DNA of 64,000 bases from contig NZ_JAAXLS010000001.1 in the NCBI RefSeq assembly GCF_012328925.1, positions 372,001-436,000 of the forward strand, in the 5' to 3' direction. The position numbers and the translations under genes were made by a program. The notes under the pieces are model-generated. The model made no database searches. It was given only the letters and a program-made list of their open reading frames with translations, and was not told the DNA's origin. Within the stretch, counting starts at the first letter, position 1. Each line of letters begins with the position of its first letter. Origin of the DNA: Amycolatopsis acididurans (lineage in GTDB: Bacteria; Actinomycetota; Actinomycetes; Mycobacteriales; Pseudonocardiaceae). This document shows, one piece after another, positions 24,297 through 32,541 of this stretch.

Positions 24297-25007
24297 GTGA
24301 GCGGCCGTGTCGCGCTGGTGACCGGCGGCGGCCGGGGCATCGGCGCCGCCGTCGCGCGGCGGCTGGCGCGCGAGGGCGTGGCGGTGGCGGTCATCGACCG
24401 CGACGTGCGCGACGCTCCGGGCGGGCTCGCGATCGAGGCCGACGTGTCCCGGCCGGACGAGGTGTCCGAGGCGGTCGACCGTGCCGCCGGCTGGGGCGGG
24501 GGACTGCATTTCGCGTACAACAACGCGGGTGTGACCGGTGTGCGCGCCGGGCTCGCGGACTATCCCGACGACGTGTTCTGGCGGGTGCAGCACGTCAACG
24601 TCGGTGGGGTGCTCGCGTGCATGCGGGCCGAACTGCGGCACATGCTCGCCGCGGGCGGCGGGTCGATCGTGAACGCCGCGTCCGGGGCGGCGCTGGCCGG
24701 GGTGCCCTTCTCCGGCGCCTACGCGGCGTCCAAGCACGCGATCGCCGGGCTGACCAAGACCGCCGCCGTCGAGTACGCGGCACGCGGTGTCCGGGTCAAC
24801 GCCGTGGCGCCGGGACTGGTGCGCACCGACCTGGTGCGCGGGCTGGATCAGGAGACGTTCGTGGCCGCGCATCCCGCGGGAAGGGCGGCCGAACCCGAGG
24901 AGGTGGCCGAGGCCGTGTGGTGGTTGCTGAGCGCGGAATCGTTCGTCACCGGGGTGGTGCTCCCGGTCGACGGCGGGCTGCTGGCGCGAGTTCCGGGGTT
25001 GTCGTGA
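24297..25007 (+). CDS. Short-chain dehydrogenase/reductase
   Basis: 236 residues, classical SDR. Cofactor loop T-G-G-G-R-G-I-G at 9-16, N-N-A-G at 75-78, catalytic Ser129, Tyr142 and Lys146, and the G-L-V-R-T-D substrate loop. GTG start with CGGAGG upstream. It oxidises an alcohol or reduces a ketone of the pathway; an Asp at the end of beta-2 (V-I-D-R-D) suggests NAD(H). The stop is coupled to the next SDR gene. Confidence 0.9.
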   Translation: MSGRVALVTGGGRGIGAAVARRLAREGVAVAVIDRDVRDAPGGLAIEADVSRPDEVSEAVDRAAGWGGGLHFAYNNAGVTGVRAGLADYPDDVFWRVQHVNVGGVLACMRAELRHMLAAGGGSIVNAASGAALAGVPFSGAYAASKHAIAGLTKTAAVEYAARGVRVNAVAPGLVRTDLVRGLDQETFVAAHPAGRAAEPEEVAEAVWWLLSAESFVTGVVLPVDGGLLARVPGLS

Positions 25008-25786
25008 CGGCGGCGCCGCGACCGTCACCGGAGGAGTGCAAGGTGCTGCCCGCCGGGGCGCTGCGGGACCGGTTCGCGGTGGTCACCGGGGCCGGGTCGG
25101 GCATCGGGCGCGCGGTCACGCTGCGACTGGTGGAGCTGGGCGCGTCGGTGATGGGCGTGGGGCGGCGGGCCGAGCGGCTCGCCGAGACCGCCGCGCTCGC
25201 CGGGCACCGGTTCACCTACCGGGCGCTCGACATCCGGCACGAGCCCCCCGATTTCCTCGCGGAGCTGGCAGAGCTGGACCTGCTCGTGAACAACGCGGGC
25301 GGCCAGTTCATCGCGCCCGCCGCCGAGATCTCGCGCCGCGGTTTCGACGCCGTGCTGGATCTGAACCTCACCGCGCAGGCGGCGCTGCTGCAGGCGGCGC
25401 GGCCGGGACTCGCGGCGCGGGGCGGCCGGGTGGTGAACCTGTCGTTGTCCGCACCCGACCGCGGAATCCCCGGACTGGTGCACTCGGCGGCGGCCCGCGC
25501 GGGAATCGCGGCGCTGACGCGGTCGCTGGCCCGGCAGTGGCCCGCCATCAAGCTGTTCTGCCTCGCGCCCGGAACGGTGCTGACCGCGGGCGTCGGGGAA
25601 GAACTGCCGCCGGAGGAACTGGCCGGGATCGTGGAGCGGACCCCGCTCGGCCGGGACACGTCGCTGGACGAGGTGGCCGAATGGGTGGCCGCGCTCGGGT
25701 GCGGGATCGCGGACGCGGTCAGCGGCGCTCTGATCGAAGTGGACGGTGGCTCGGGCCTGGTGGCGGCCGCGGCCCTTGCCGGATAG
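25004..25786 (+). CDS. SDR-fold protein with altered active site (enoyl-CoA reductase-like)
   Basis: 260 residues. The cofactor loop T-G-A-G-S-G-I-G is at 28-35 and N-N-A-G-G-Q-F at 97-103. The Y-x-x-x-K pair is missing: the segment V-H-S-A-A-A-R-A-G at 159-167 puts Ser161 and Arg165 in those places. From memory, the N-N-G-G-Q-F and V-H-S-G-A-A-R-A-G motifs are typical of peroxisomal trans-2-enoyl-CoA reductase, so an enoyl-CoA reductase role is the best guess. GTG overlaps the previous stop as GTGA. Confidence 0.82.
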   Translation: MTAAPRPSPEECKVLPAGALRDRFAVVTGAGSGIGRAVTLRLVELGASVMGVGRRAERLAETAALAGHRFTYRALDIRHEPPDFLAELAELDLLVNNAGGQFIAPAAEISRRGFDAVLDLNLTAQAALLQAARPGLAARGGRVVNLSLSAPDRGIPGLVHSAAARAGIAALTRSLARQWPAIKLFCLAPGTVLTAGVGEELPPEELAGIVERTPLGRDTSLDEVAEWVAALGCGIADAVSGALIEVDGGSGLVAAAALAG

Positions 25787-25795
25787 GAGAAAGCC

Positions 25796-26683
25796 ATGCG
25801 CGTTGAGATCGTGGAAGTGTCGCCGCGCGACGGGCTGCAGAACGAGCGGCGCGTGCTGCCGACCGAGGCGAAGCTGGAGCTGATCGAACGTGCCGCCCGC
25901 ACCGGGGTGCGGCGCATCGAGGTCACGTCGTTCGTGCGACCCGACCGGATCCCGCAGCTGGCGGACGCGGCCGAGGTCGCCACCGCGCTGGCGGACAACG
26001 GGATCGGCTACAGCGCGCTCGTGCTGAACATGCGCGGCTACGAGCGCGCCCTCGCGGCCGGGATCCGCGAGATGACCACGCTCGTGCTCGCCAGCGACAC
26101 CTTCAGCCAACGCAACCAGGGCATGACCACCAACGAGGCGGTCGAGGTGGTGCGCGCGATCCGGCGGCGCGGCACGGCGGACGGGGTGCGGGTCGCGGTC
26201 ACGATCGGTGCCGCCTTCGGCTGCCCCTTCGAGGGCGAGGTGAGCGAGGACCGGTTCACATCGGTCGCGGCGGCGGTCGCGGAGCTCGACGCGGACGAGA
26301 TCAGCCTCGCCGACACCATCGGCGTCGCGGTGCCCTCGGACATGGAGACGCGTTTCGGGATGCTGCGGGAGCTGTCGCCGACGGTGCCGATGCGGGTGCA
26401 CCTGCACGACACGCGCAACACCGGCGTGGCCAACGCGGTGGCGGCCGTGCGCAGCGGCGTGCGCGCGCTCGACGCGAGCCTGGGCGGCATCGGTGGCTGC
26501 CCGTTCGCCCCGGGCGCCTCGGGCAACGTCGCGACCGAGGACGTCGTGTACACGTTGCACCGCATGGGATTCGACACCGGACTCGATCTGGACCGCACCA
26601 TCGAGCACGCGAAGTGGGTGACCGGTCAGCTGGAGGTGCCGGTGTCGGGTCGGCTGGCCAAGGTCGGCGGCTTCCCGCGATGA
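25796..26683 (+). CDS. HMG-CoA lyase-family protein
   Basis: 295 residues, DRE-TIM barrel. S-P-R-D-G-L-Q-N-E near the start gives the metal-binding Asp, H-L-H-D-T-R-N-T-G supplies the metal histidines, and the flexible loop G-G-C-P-F-A-P-G-A-S-G-N carries the catalytic Cys. It splits a 3-hydroxy-3-methylacyl-CoA into acetyl-CoA and a smaller oxo acid. Inside this cluster it need not act on HMG-CoA; a larger tertiary 3-hydroxyacyl-CoA from a branched or terpenoid skeleton is possible. No leucine-pathway carboxylase genes are nearby. Confidence 0.92.
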   Translation: MRVEIVEVSPRDGLQNERRVLPTEAKLELIERAARTGVRRIEVTSFVRPDRIPQLADAAEVATALADNGIGYSALVLNMRGYERALAAGIREMTTLVLASDTFSQRNQGMTTNEAVEVVRAIRRRGTADGVRVAVTIGAAFGCPFEGEVSEDRFTSVAAAVAELDADEISLADTIGVAVPSDMETRFGMLRELSPTVPMRVHLHDTRNTGVANAVAAVRSGVRALDASLGGIGGCPFAPGASGNVATEDVVYTLHRMGFDTGLDLDRTIEHAKWVTGQLEVPVSGRLAKVGGFPR

Positions 26684-27474
26684 GCGTGCACGCGCTGCTC
26701 ATCCCCAACGCCGCCTGGCCGGAGCTGCTCGAGCGCGCCCGGCGACTGGAGGACCTGGGCGTGGCGACGGTGTGGGTCGACGATCACCTGCTCAACCCCG
26801 CCAAGCCGGCGCAGCCGTGGCTCGATGCGTGGAGCGTGCTGCCCGCGCTGGCCGCTGCCACCTCGCGGGTGCGGATCGGGCCGCTCGTGGCCAACGGTGT
26901 GCTGCGCCCGGCGGCGACGCTGGTGCGGCACGCGCTCTCGGTCGATCACATCTCCGGCGGGCGGCTCGAACTCGGTATCGGCGCAGGCTATGCCGCCGCC
27001 GACCACGCGGCCGGGGCACCCGCGGACCTCGCCGGGCTGGCGGCGACCGTGCACGACGGCCTGGCGGGCCGCCCGGTGCTCGACGGGTTTCCCGGGCTGG
27101 CCCCGGCGCCCGAGCGGCGTGTGCCGTTGACGATCGCCGCGCACGGCAGGAAGGCGCTGGAGGTCGCCGCGAGGTATGGCGACCGGTGGGTGTCCTACGG
27201 CGGATTCGGTCTCAGCGCGGCCGAGCACCTCGCCCTGACGCGGCGCCGGATCGCCTACCTGGAGCAGGCCCGCGAGCGGCCGGTGCGGCGGATGCTGCTC
27301 GCGGGCAGCCCGGCCGTCACGGCGGAACCGATCTGGTCGTCGGTGGCCGCGGTCGAGGACTTCACCGGGCGCTATCGCGAGGCGGGGATCGAGGAGTTCA
27401 CCTTCTACTACCCACCTGGTCCGATGTGGACCGACGAGAACGCGGACAAGGTCTTCGAGGACTACCTGAGCTGA
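26680..27474 (+). CDS. Luciferase-like (LLM) oxidoreductase 3, short form
   Basis: 264 residues, clearly shorter than the two other LLM proteins of the operon. The barrel elements L-G-V-A-T-V-W-V-D-D-H, V-R-I-G-P-L-V and S-G-G-R-L-E-L-G-I-G-A-G are present. The N-terminal strand starts directly at M-S-V-H-A-L-L-I-P. It could be F420- or FMN-dependent. ATG overlaps the lyase stop by four bases. Its last 13 bp overlap the end of the convergent aldo/keto reductase. Confidence 0.85.
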   Translation: MSVHALLIPNAAWPELLERARRLEDLGVATVWVDDHLLNPAKPAQPWLDAWSVLPALAAATSRVRIGPLVANGVLRPAATLVRHALSVDHISGGRLELGIGAGYAAADHAAGAPADLAGLAATVHDGLAGRPVLDGFPGLAPAPERRVPLTIAAHGRKALEVAARYGDRWVSYGGFGLSAAEHLALTRRRIAYLEQARERPVRRMLLAGSPAVTAEPIWSSVAAVEDFTGRYREAGIEEFTFYYPPGPMWTDENADKVFEDYLS

Positions 27475-28334
27475 TCCCACAGCGCCGCGGGGACCGGCGC
27501 GGCCATCAGCGCGGCGTTCTCGCGCACCTCCCCGGGCGAGCGCATCCCGGCCACGACACGGGAGACCGCGGGATGCCGCAGGGGAAACCGAAGCGCGGCC
27601 TGGGGGAGGCGCACCCCGTGCGCGCGGCAGATCCGCGCCATGTCCCGCACGCGCGCGAGCACCTCACCCGACGGCGCGCGGTAGAGGTAGCTCGCGGTTT
27701 CGCCGGGCTCGTCACAGGCCAGCAGGCCGGAATCGAACGGCGCGGCCGCCAGCACATCCACGCCCGCGGCGGCGCAGTCGTCGAGCAGCGGGGCCGCGTC
27801 GCGGCGGGTCAGGCTCCACGCGCCCGCGATCATCACCACGTCGACCGCGCCGAGCCCGACGAGGTGCCGCGCCGCGTCCACCGACGTCGTGCCGACCCCG
27901 ACCGCCCGCACCGCGCTCATCCGGCGCAGCGCCGGGAAGGTCTCGCGCACCGCGAGGTCGAGGTCGTTTTCCGGATCGTGCACCAGCACCAGATCGAGAT
28001 GGCCGAGGCCGAGCCGGGCGAGGCTGGTGGCGACCGAGGCCTCGGCCGCCCGCGCGGTGAAATCGAACAACGGTTCCCGGCGCGGCCCGTCCGGGGCGCC
28101 GTAGGGGTCGGCGACGGCCATCCGTACCCGGCCGACCTTTGTGGACACCGTGACCTCGGCACGCGGCCACTCGCGCAACGCCAGCCCCAGGAACTCCTCG
28201 CCGGCGCCGTCGCCGTAACTCGGCGCGGTGTCGAAATGCCGGATGCCGCTGTCCCACGCGGCCGCCAGCGTCGCGAGTGCCTGGTCGCGGTCGGCGAGGC
28301 CGCCGATGGGGCCGCAGCCGAACGCGAGCGTCAT
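27462..28334 (-). CDS. Aldo/keto reductase
   Basis: 290 residues, AKR barrel. F-D-T-A-P-S-Y-G-D-G gives the catalytic Asp and Tyr, S-T-K-V-G-R the Lys, and L-V-H-D-P-E-N-D the His. The N-terminal and S-Y-G-D-G-x-x-E parts resemble the L-fucose/D-threo-aldose dehydrogenase branch. It reduces or oxidises a carbonyl/alcohol with NAD(P). ATG overlaps the mini-crotonase stop by four bases, the last step of a three-gene minus-strand unit. Confidence 0.9.
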   Translation of the reverse strand: MTLAFGCGPIGGLADRDQALATLAAAWDSGIRHFDTAPSYGDGAGEEFLGLALREWPRAEVTVSTKVGRVRMAVADPYGAPDGPRREPLFDFTARAAEASVATSLARLGLGHLDLVLVHDPENDLDLAVRETFPALRRMSAVRAVGVGTTSVDAARHLVGLGAVDVVMIAGAWSLTRRDAAPLLDDCAAAGVDVLAAAPFDSGLLACDEPGETASYLYRAPSGEVLARVRDMARICRAHGVRLPQAALRFPLRHPAVSRVVAGMRSPGEVRENAALMAAPVPAALWDQLR

Positions 28335-28846
28335 CCGATCCGCCGCAGCTCGGCGTCGTACTCCCGCGCCTGGCGCGGGGTGGACCGGGCGGCCACGCGC
28401 AGCGACCGGACCAGCGACGCCACCGACGGGTCGCCGAGGCGCGCGATCGCCGCGGGCGCCTGGGCCGCGGGACGGGCGAGTCCACATTCGACCAGCGCCG
28501 CGGCGTCCAGCGGCCCGGCGCCCAGCAGCAGCGAACGTGCGGGGGCGGCACCGATCGCGGCGGGCAGCGAGGCCGTCAGCCCGAAGGCGAGCACCGTATC
28601 GGCGTCCAGCGAGACCGCGAGGTCCTCGGCGACGAAACCCAGGCTCACGGCGGCCAGCAGTGCCAGCGCGCTCGCGTCACAGTCGCCGCCGACCGTCGCG
28701 ACCGTCGGCAGCGCGACGGATTCCAGGCGTGCCGGGAAATCCGCGCCACGCAGGCCGCCGGAGGCGTCGATGTGCACGACTGTCGTCGCCGGATCGCGCA
28801 CGACGTCGCGCAGCGCTTTCCCGTCGCCGGGCTTGAGGGTTACCAC
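28331..28846 (-). CDS. Reduced crotonase-like protein (171 residues)
   Basis: Starts at GTG 28846, with AGGAGA six bases before and eleven bases after the previous stop. Much shorter than the ~255 residues of normal crotonases. The middle (P-A-R-L-E-S-V-A-L-P-T-V-A-T-V to A-A-L-V-E-C-G-L-A) follows the crotonase core from the hinge strand to the helix after the active site. The N-terminal oxyanion strand and the C-terminal trimerisation helices are reduced. G-G-D-C-D-A-S replaces the G-G-G-C-E motif, so hydratase chemistry is unlikely. It may be a non-catalytic partner of the crotonase before it (inference). Confidence 0.7.
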   Translation of the reverse strand: MVTLKPGDGKALRDVVRDPATTVVHIDASGGLRGADFPARLESVALPTVATVGGDCDASALALLAAVSLGFVAEDLAVSLDADTVLAFGLTASLPAAIGAAPARSLLLGAGPLDAAALVECGLARPAAQAPAAIARLGDPSVASLVRSLRVAARSTPRQAREYDAELRRIG

Positions 28847-28856
28847 CCCGGATCTC

Positions 28857-29624
28857 CTATCGTCCCGTGAACCGCGGCGCGCGTTTGTCCAGCAGCGCCG
28901 TGATTCCCTCGATGTGGTCATCGCTGGAGAGCAGCAGAAGCAGTTGCTGCCGCTCGAATTCCAGTGCCGCCGCCAGCGGAAGCTCTTCGGCGCGGCGCAC
29001 CGCGGTGCGTGCCGCCTGCACCGCGAGCGGCCCGTTCGCCGCGATTCCCGCGGCGACCTCGACGGCGGCGGCGACCAGCCGCTCGGCGGGCACGATCCGG
29101 TGCACAAGGCCGAGCTCGCGGGCCTCGAAGGCGTCCACGGTGGCGCCGGTGAGCACGACTGCCGCGGCGGCGTAGCGCCCAGCGGCCCGCGCCCACCGCT
29201 GGGTGCCGCCCGCTCCCGGAACGAGCCCGAGCTTCACCTTGGGCTGGCCGAAGACGGCGGTGTCGGCCGCGACGACGAGATCGGCCGCGAGCGCCAGTTC
29301 GCAGCCGCCGCCCAGCGCGTGCCCCGCGACCGCGGCGACGAGCACGGTGTCCACCGCGCCGAAGCGGCGCCAGCTCGCCCCGCGTGGCGACGCCGCGTAC
29401 TCGACCGGCGAGATGTCCCGCAGCTGCCGGACATCGGCACCGGAGGCGAACATCGTGGCGCCGCCGGTGAGCACGATCGCGCGCACGGCCGGATCCGCGT
29501 CGAGTTCGTCCAGTGTGTCCGCGAGCGCGACGAGCATCTCGGTGGACAGGGCGTTGCGGTTCTCCGGTGCGTCCAGCGTGACGACGGCAACGGCCTCGCA
29601 CCTGTCGACGGTGACTTTCCCCAT
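28857..29624 (-). CDS. Enoyl-CoA hydratase/isomerase family protein
   Basis: 255 residues from the ATG at 29624. Full crotonase fold with F-A-S-G-A-D near 59, H-A-L-G-G-G-C-E-L with Glu109, and G-L-V-P-G-A-G-G-T-Q-R. The second hydratase acid is Lys129 (F-G-Q-P-K-V), so only one catalytic Glu remains. This pattern suits an isomerase or related reaction better than hydration. First gene of a minus-strand unit divergent from the acyl-CoA dehydrogenase; the operator at 29670 lies between them. Confidence 0.9.
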   Translation of the reverse strand: MGKVTVDRCEAVAVVTLDAPENRNALSTEMLVALADTLDELDADPAVRAIVLTGGATMFASGADVRQLRDISPVEYAASPRGASWRRFGAVDTVLVAAVAGHALGGGCELALAADLVVAADTAVFGQPKVKLGLVPGAGGTQRWARAAGRYAAAAVVLTGATVDAFEARELGLVHRIVPAERLVAAAVEVAAGIAANGPLAVQAARTAVRRAEELPLAAALEFERQQLLLLLSSDDHIEGITALLDKRAPRFTGR

Positions 29625-29634
29625 TCGCGGTCCC

Positions 29635-29662
29635 TTGACTTCGGTTGACCCCCGAGTACCTT
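29635..29662 (+). promoter_or_regulatory. Predicted promoter for the acyl-CoA dehydrogenase operon
   Basis: TTGACT at 29635-29640, a 16-base spacer, and TACCTT at 29657-29662. Transcription would begin near 29669, just before palindrome C. Confidence 0.45.
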
Positions 29663-29669
29663 TGTCAGC

Positions 29670-29687
29670 ATCTACGTCAACGTTGAT
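29670..29687. promoter_or_regulatory. Shared palindrome (putative TetR operator), site C
   Basis: ATCTACG-TCAA-CGTTGAT; one arm base departs from the perfect repeat. It lies in the divergent region between the crotonase (minus) and the acyl-CoA dehydrogenase (plus). It sits directly downstream of the predicted plus-strand start and overlaps a minus-strand TTGACG. Confidence 0.65.
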
Positions 29688-29709
29688 TTTGGCAAGAGGA
29701 GTCGCGGTC

Positions 29710-30861
29710 ATGACGGTGTTGTGGGAACCGGTTCTGGACGACGAAGCCACGCACTGGCGGGACCTCGCGCGCAAGCTGGCCACCGAACGCTTCGCCCCGC
29801 TTGCCGAGGAACTCGACCGCGAGCAGCGGTATCCCGACGAGCACATCGCGACCTTCGTGGAAACCGGGCTGTCGGGCATGCTCGTGCCCGCGGAGTACGG
29901 CGGCGCCGGGCTGTCGATGACCGCGATCTGTGCCGTCATCGAGGAGATCTCGGCGGCCTGCGCCTCCACCGGCGCCATCCTGGCCGCACACACCCTGGGC
30001 GCGGTGCCGGTGCGGCTGGCCGGTACCGAGGCGCAACGCCGGGACGTGCTCGGCCCGCTGACCGGCGGCACCGCGATCAGCTTCGCGCTCACCGAGGAAG
30101 GCGCGGGCAGTGACGCGGCGGCGCTGCGCTCGCGCGCCGAGGCCGACGGCGAGGGATACCGCCTCTACGGCGAGAAGATCTACATCGGCAACGGCAGCGT
30201 CTCCTCGCGCTACGTCGTGTTCGCGAAGACCGATCCGGACGCCGGCGCCCGCGGGATCACCGCGTTCATCGTGGACGCCGACGCGCCCGGGGTCACGATC
30301 GACCGCATCGAGGACAAAATGGGCATCCGCGGCACCCGCACGAGCAACCTCAAGCTCGACGGCGTGCGGGCCGGGGTGGACGCCGTCCTGGGCGAGGTGG
30401 GCCGCGGCCTGAAGCTGGCGTTGCGGACGCTGGACCTCGGCCGGGTGTCGGTCGCGGCGCAGGGACTGGGCCTCGCACTGGCCGCCTACCGGCTCGCCGC
30501 GGCGGAAGCCGTTCGCCGCCGGACGTTCGGCACACCGCTGATCGAAAACCAGGGCATCGGGTTCCGGCTGGCCGACGTCGCGGTCGAGTTGTCCGCGGCG
30601 CGCATGCTCACCTACGAGGCCGCCCGCGCCTACGACGCCGGCGAGCCGGTGTCGATGCCGGGCGCGATGGCGAAGCTGTACACCAGCGAGGTCGCGCACC
30701 GGGCGGTGGACCTCGCGGTGCAGGTGTTCGGCGGCGCCGGGTTCTGCAAGCCGTGCCCGGCCGAGCGGCTCTACCGCGATCAGCGCGTGCTGGAGATCTA
30801 CGAGGGCTCCTCGGAGATCCAGCGGCTGGTGCTGTCCCGCGCGATCGCGGCCGAGGCGTGA
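29710..30861 (+). CDS. Acyl-CoA dehydrogenase
   Basis: 383 residues from the ATG at 29710, with AGAGGAG upstream. All three ACAD domains are present: helical N-domain, beta-domain with F-A-L-T-E-E-G-A-G-S-D near 125-135, and a C-domain ending I-Y-E-G-S-S-E-I. Glu365 in that motif is the catalytic base of the MCAD/SCAD type. It introduces an alpha-beta double bond into an acyl-CoA with FAD and passes electrons to ETF. First gene of the long plus-strand beta-oxidation operon. Confidence 0.94.
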   Translation: MTVLWEPVLDDEATHWRDLARKLATERFAPLAEELDREQRYPDEHIATFVETGLSGMLVPAEYGGAGLSMTAICAVIEEISAACASTGAILAAHTLGAVPVRLAGTEAQRRDVLGPLTGGTAISFALTEEGAGSDAAALRSRAEADGEGYRLYGEKIYIGNGSVSSRYVVFAKTDPDAGARGITAFIVDADAPGVTIDRIEDKMGIRGTRTSNLKLDGVRAGVDAVLGEVGRGLKLALRTLDLGRVSVAAQGLGLALAAYRLAAAEAVRRRTFGTPLIENQGIGFRLADVAVELSAARMLTYEAARAYDAGEPVSMPGAMAKLYTSEVAHRAVDLAVQVFGGAGFCKPCPAERLYRDQRVLEIYEGSSEIQRLVLSRAIAAEA

Positions 30862-31214
30862 CGATGGCCGAACAGGTCGTCGTGCCGGTGTCCGGGAAAG
30901 CCGGGCTGGCGCAGGCCGCGTCCGGCGAGGTGAGCGCTCTGCTCGGTGACGCCTTCGCCGAGGCACGCGACGCCGTGCTGCGGCTGGACCCCGGCGGCGC
31001 GGTGCTCCTGCGCTGCGAGCCGGGCCAGGACGGCGCGGTGCTGGTCGGCGCGGTCACCTCGTTGTGCCGCACCCTCGCGCGCGAGGCCGCGCCGCGTGGT
31101 GTCCGGGTCAACGCCGTCGTCGCACGTCCGGGCGCCGACGTCGCCGCCCTGATCGAGTTCCTCGGCAGCGCGGCGAGCGTGATGTGCACCGGTGCGGTCC
31201 TCAAGGCGGTCTGA
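30858..31214 (+). CDS. Truncated SDR-like protein (about 118 residues)
   Basis: GTG at 30858 overlaps the dehydrogenase stop as GTGA; ATG at 30864 is an alternative. The C-terminal half (C-R-T-L-A-R-E-A-A-P-R-G-V-R-V-N-A-V-V) is the classic SDR helix and strand after the active site. The glycine-rich cofactor loop, the N-N-A-G motif and the Y-x-x-x-K pair are all absent. The frame is intact and coupled on both sides, so it looks maintained rather than decayed. A structural partner or a lost enzyme are both possible. Confidence 0.65.
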   Translation: MTMAEQVVVPVSGKAGLAQAASGEVSALLGDAFAEARDAVLRLDPGGAVLLRCEPGQDGAVLVGAVTSLCRTLAREAAPRGVRVNAVVARPGADVAALIEFLGSAASVMCTGAVLKAV

Positions 31215-31215
31215 A

Positions 31216-32541
31216 GTGGACACTCTCGACGATTGCGAGACCTGGCCGGCCGAACGACTGCGGGAGCACCGGCTTTCCCTGCTGCGCCGCCAGCTCGCGC
31301 GGGTCGCCGGGTCGAGCGCGTACTACCGGCAGCAGTGGCGTGAGCTGGGCTGGGATCCGCGGGATCCGTGCGACTTCACCGATCTGCCGTTCACGACGAA
31401 GGCCGACTACCAGCGCTCGCTGGAAACCGCGCCGCCCTACGGCGAGTTCCTCGCCGTGCCGGGCGAGCAGCTCGCCCGGCTGCACTTTTCCTCCGGTACC
31501 ACGGGCTCGCCGACCCCGGTCGGCTGGACGCGCGCCGATCTCGACCGCTGGGCCGGCCTGTACGCGCGGGCCGCCTACAGCCAGGGCGTGCGGCCGGGCG
31601 ACGTCTACCAGTGCCTGTTCGGTTTCGCCTGGTTCGTCGGCGGTCTCGGCGGCACGCTGGGCTACACCAGGCTGGGCGCGACGGTCATCCCGGGCGGATC
31701 CGGGGACACCGAACGGCAGATCGACACGATCTTCCGGTTCGGCACGAGTGCCGTCGGCGGCACGCCGTCGTTCCTGCTGCACCTGGCCGCGCGGGCCCGC
31801 GAACTGGGCCGTCCGCTGGCCGGCTCGGCGGTGCGGCACGTCATGGTCGGCGGCGAACCCGGCGGCGCCGTGCCGGCGACCCGCGCGCTGATCGAACGCG
31901 AATGGGGCGCGCGCTGCTACGACGGCTACGGCTGCCTGGAGTTCCAGCCGATCGCGTGGGAATGCGCGGCGCAGACCGGAGGCCATCTGGCCGAGGACTT
32001 CGTGCACGCCGAGGTCGTCGACCCGGTCGCGCGCACCCCGGTGCCGGACGGGCAGCCCGGTGTCCTCGTCCTGACGCATCTGGACAAGCGGGCGTGCCCG
32101 CTGGTGCGGTGGTGGACCGGCGACGTGGTCGTGCTCGACCGCACCCCGTGCGCGTGTGGCCGCACCCACGCGCGTCTCGCGGGCGGTGTGCGGGGCCGCG
32201 CCGACGACATGCTCGTCGTGCGCGGGGTCAACGTGTTCCCCTCGGCGGTGGAGAACGTGGTCCGCCGCTGCGCCGGCGACCTCGCCGAGTTCCGGATCGT
32301 TCTCGACCCGGCGCTGGAGGATCCGGTCACCGGCTACCCGACCGCGCTGCGGGTGCAGATCGAGGCGGCCGCGGAGGGCGAACTGCCCGCGCGGCTGTCC
32401 GCCGCGCTGCGGGCGGAACTGCAGGTGCGCGCGGTCGTCGACGTTGTCCCGCCGGGGGAACTGCCCCGCACGACGCACAAGGCGCGGCGGGTGGTCCGCG
32501 CTTCCGACTCCGATCGAGAGGTGTCCCATCGTGTCCCGTGA
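31216..32541 (+). CDS. Phenylacetate-CoA ligase-family (PaaK-like) AMP-forming ligase
   Basis: 441 residues from GTG one base after the previous stop. The N-terminal Y-Y-R-Q-Q-W and L-P-F-T-T-K segments, the ATP loop F-S-S-G-T-T-G-S-P-T-P-V, and a C-A-C-G-R-T-H motif are those of PaaK-like ligases. The G-R-A-D-D-M-L-V-V-R-G-V-N-V-F-P hinge is intact. It activates an acid, often aryl or cyclic, to its CoA ester. It is a second, different ligase beside the FadD-like one at 22 kb, so two distinct acids may be activated in the pathway. Confidence 0.9.
   Translation: MDTLDDCETWPAERLREHRLSLLRRQLARVAGSSAYYRQQWRELGWDPRDPCDFTDLPFTTKADYQRSLETAPPYGEFLAVPGEQLARLHFSSGTTGSPTPVGWTRADLDRWAGLYARAAYSQGVRPGDVYQCLFGFAWFVGGLGGTLGYTRLGATVIPGGSGDTERQIDTIFRFGTSAVGGTPSFLLHLAARARELGRPLAGSAVRHVMVGGEPGGAVPATRALIEREWGARCYDGYGCLEFQPIAWECAAQTGGHLAEDFVHAEVVDPVARTPVPDGQPGVLVLTHLDKRACPLVRWWTGDVVVLDRTPCACGRTHARLAGGVRGRADDMLVVRGVNVFPSAVENVVRRCAGDLAEFRIVLDPALEDPVTGYPTALRVQIEAAAEGELPARLSAALRAELQVRAVVDVVPPGELPRTTHKARRVVRASDSDREVSHRVP

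Noticed and set aside
25796..26683. Leucine catabolism locus
   Set aside because: The HMG-CoA lyase-like gene stands without methylcrotonyl-CoA carboxylase or isovaleryl-CoA dehydrogenase partners; its operon is oxygenase- and SDR-based.
26772..29648. 958-residue open frame on the plus strand
   Set aside because: It is Arg/Gly/Ala-rich, has no family features and runs across the LLM, AKR and crotonase genes in other frames; long shadows like this are normal at this GC content.
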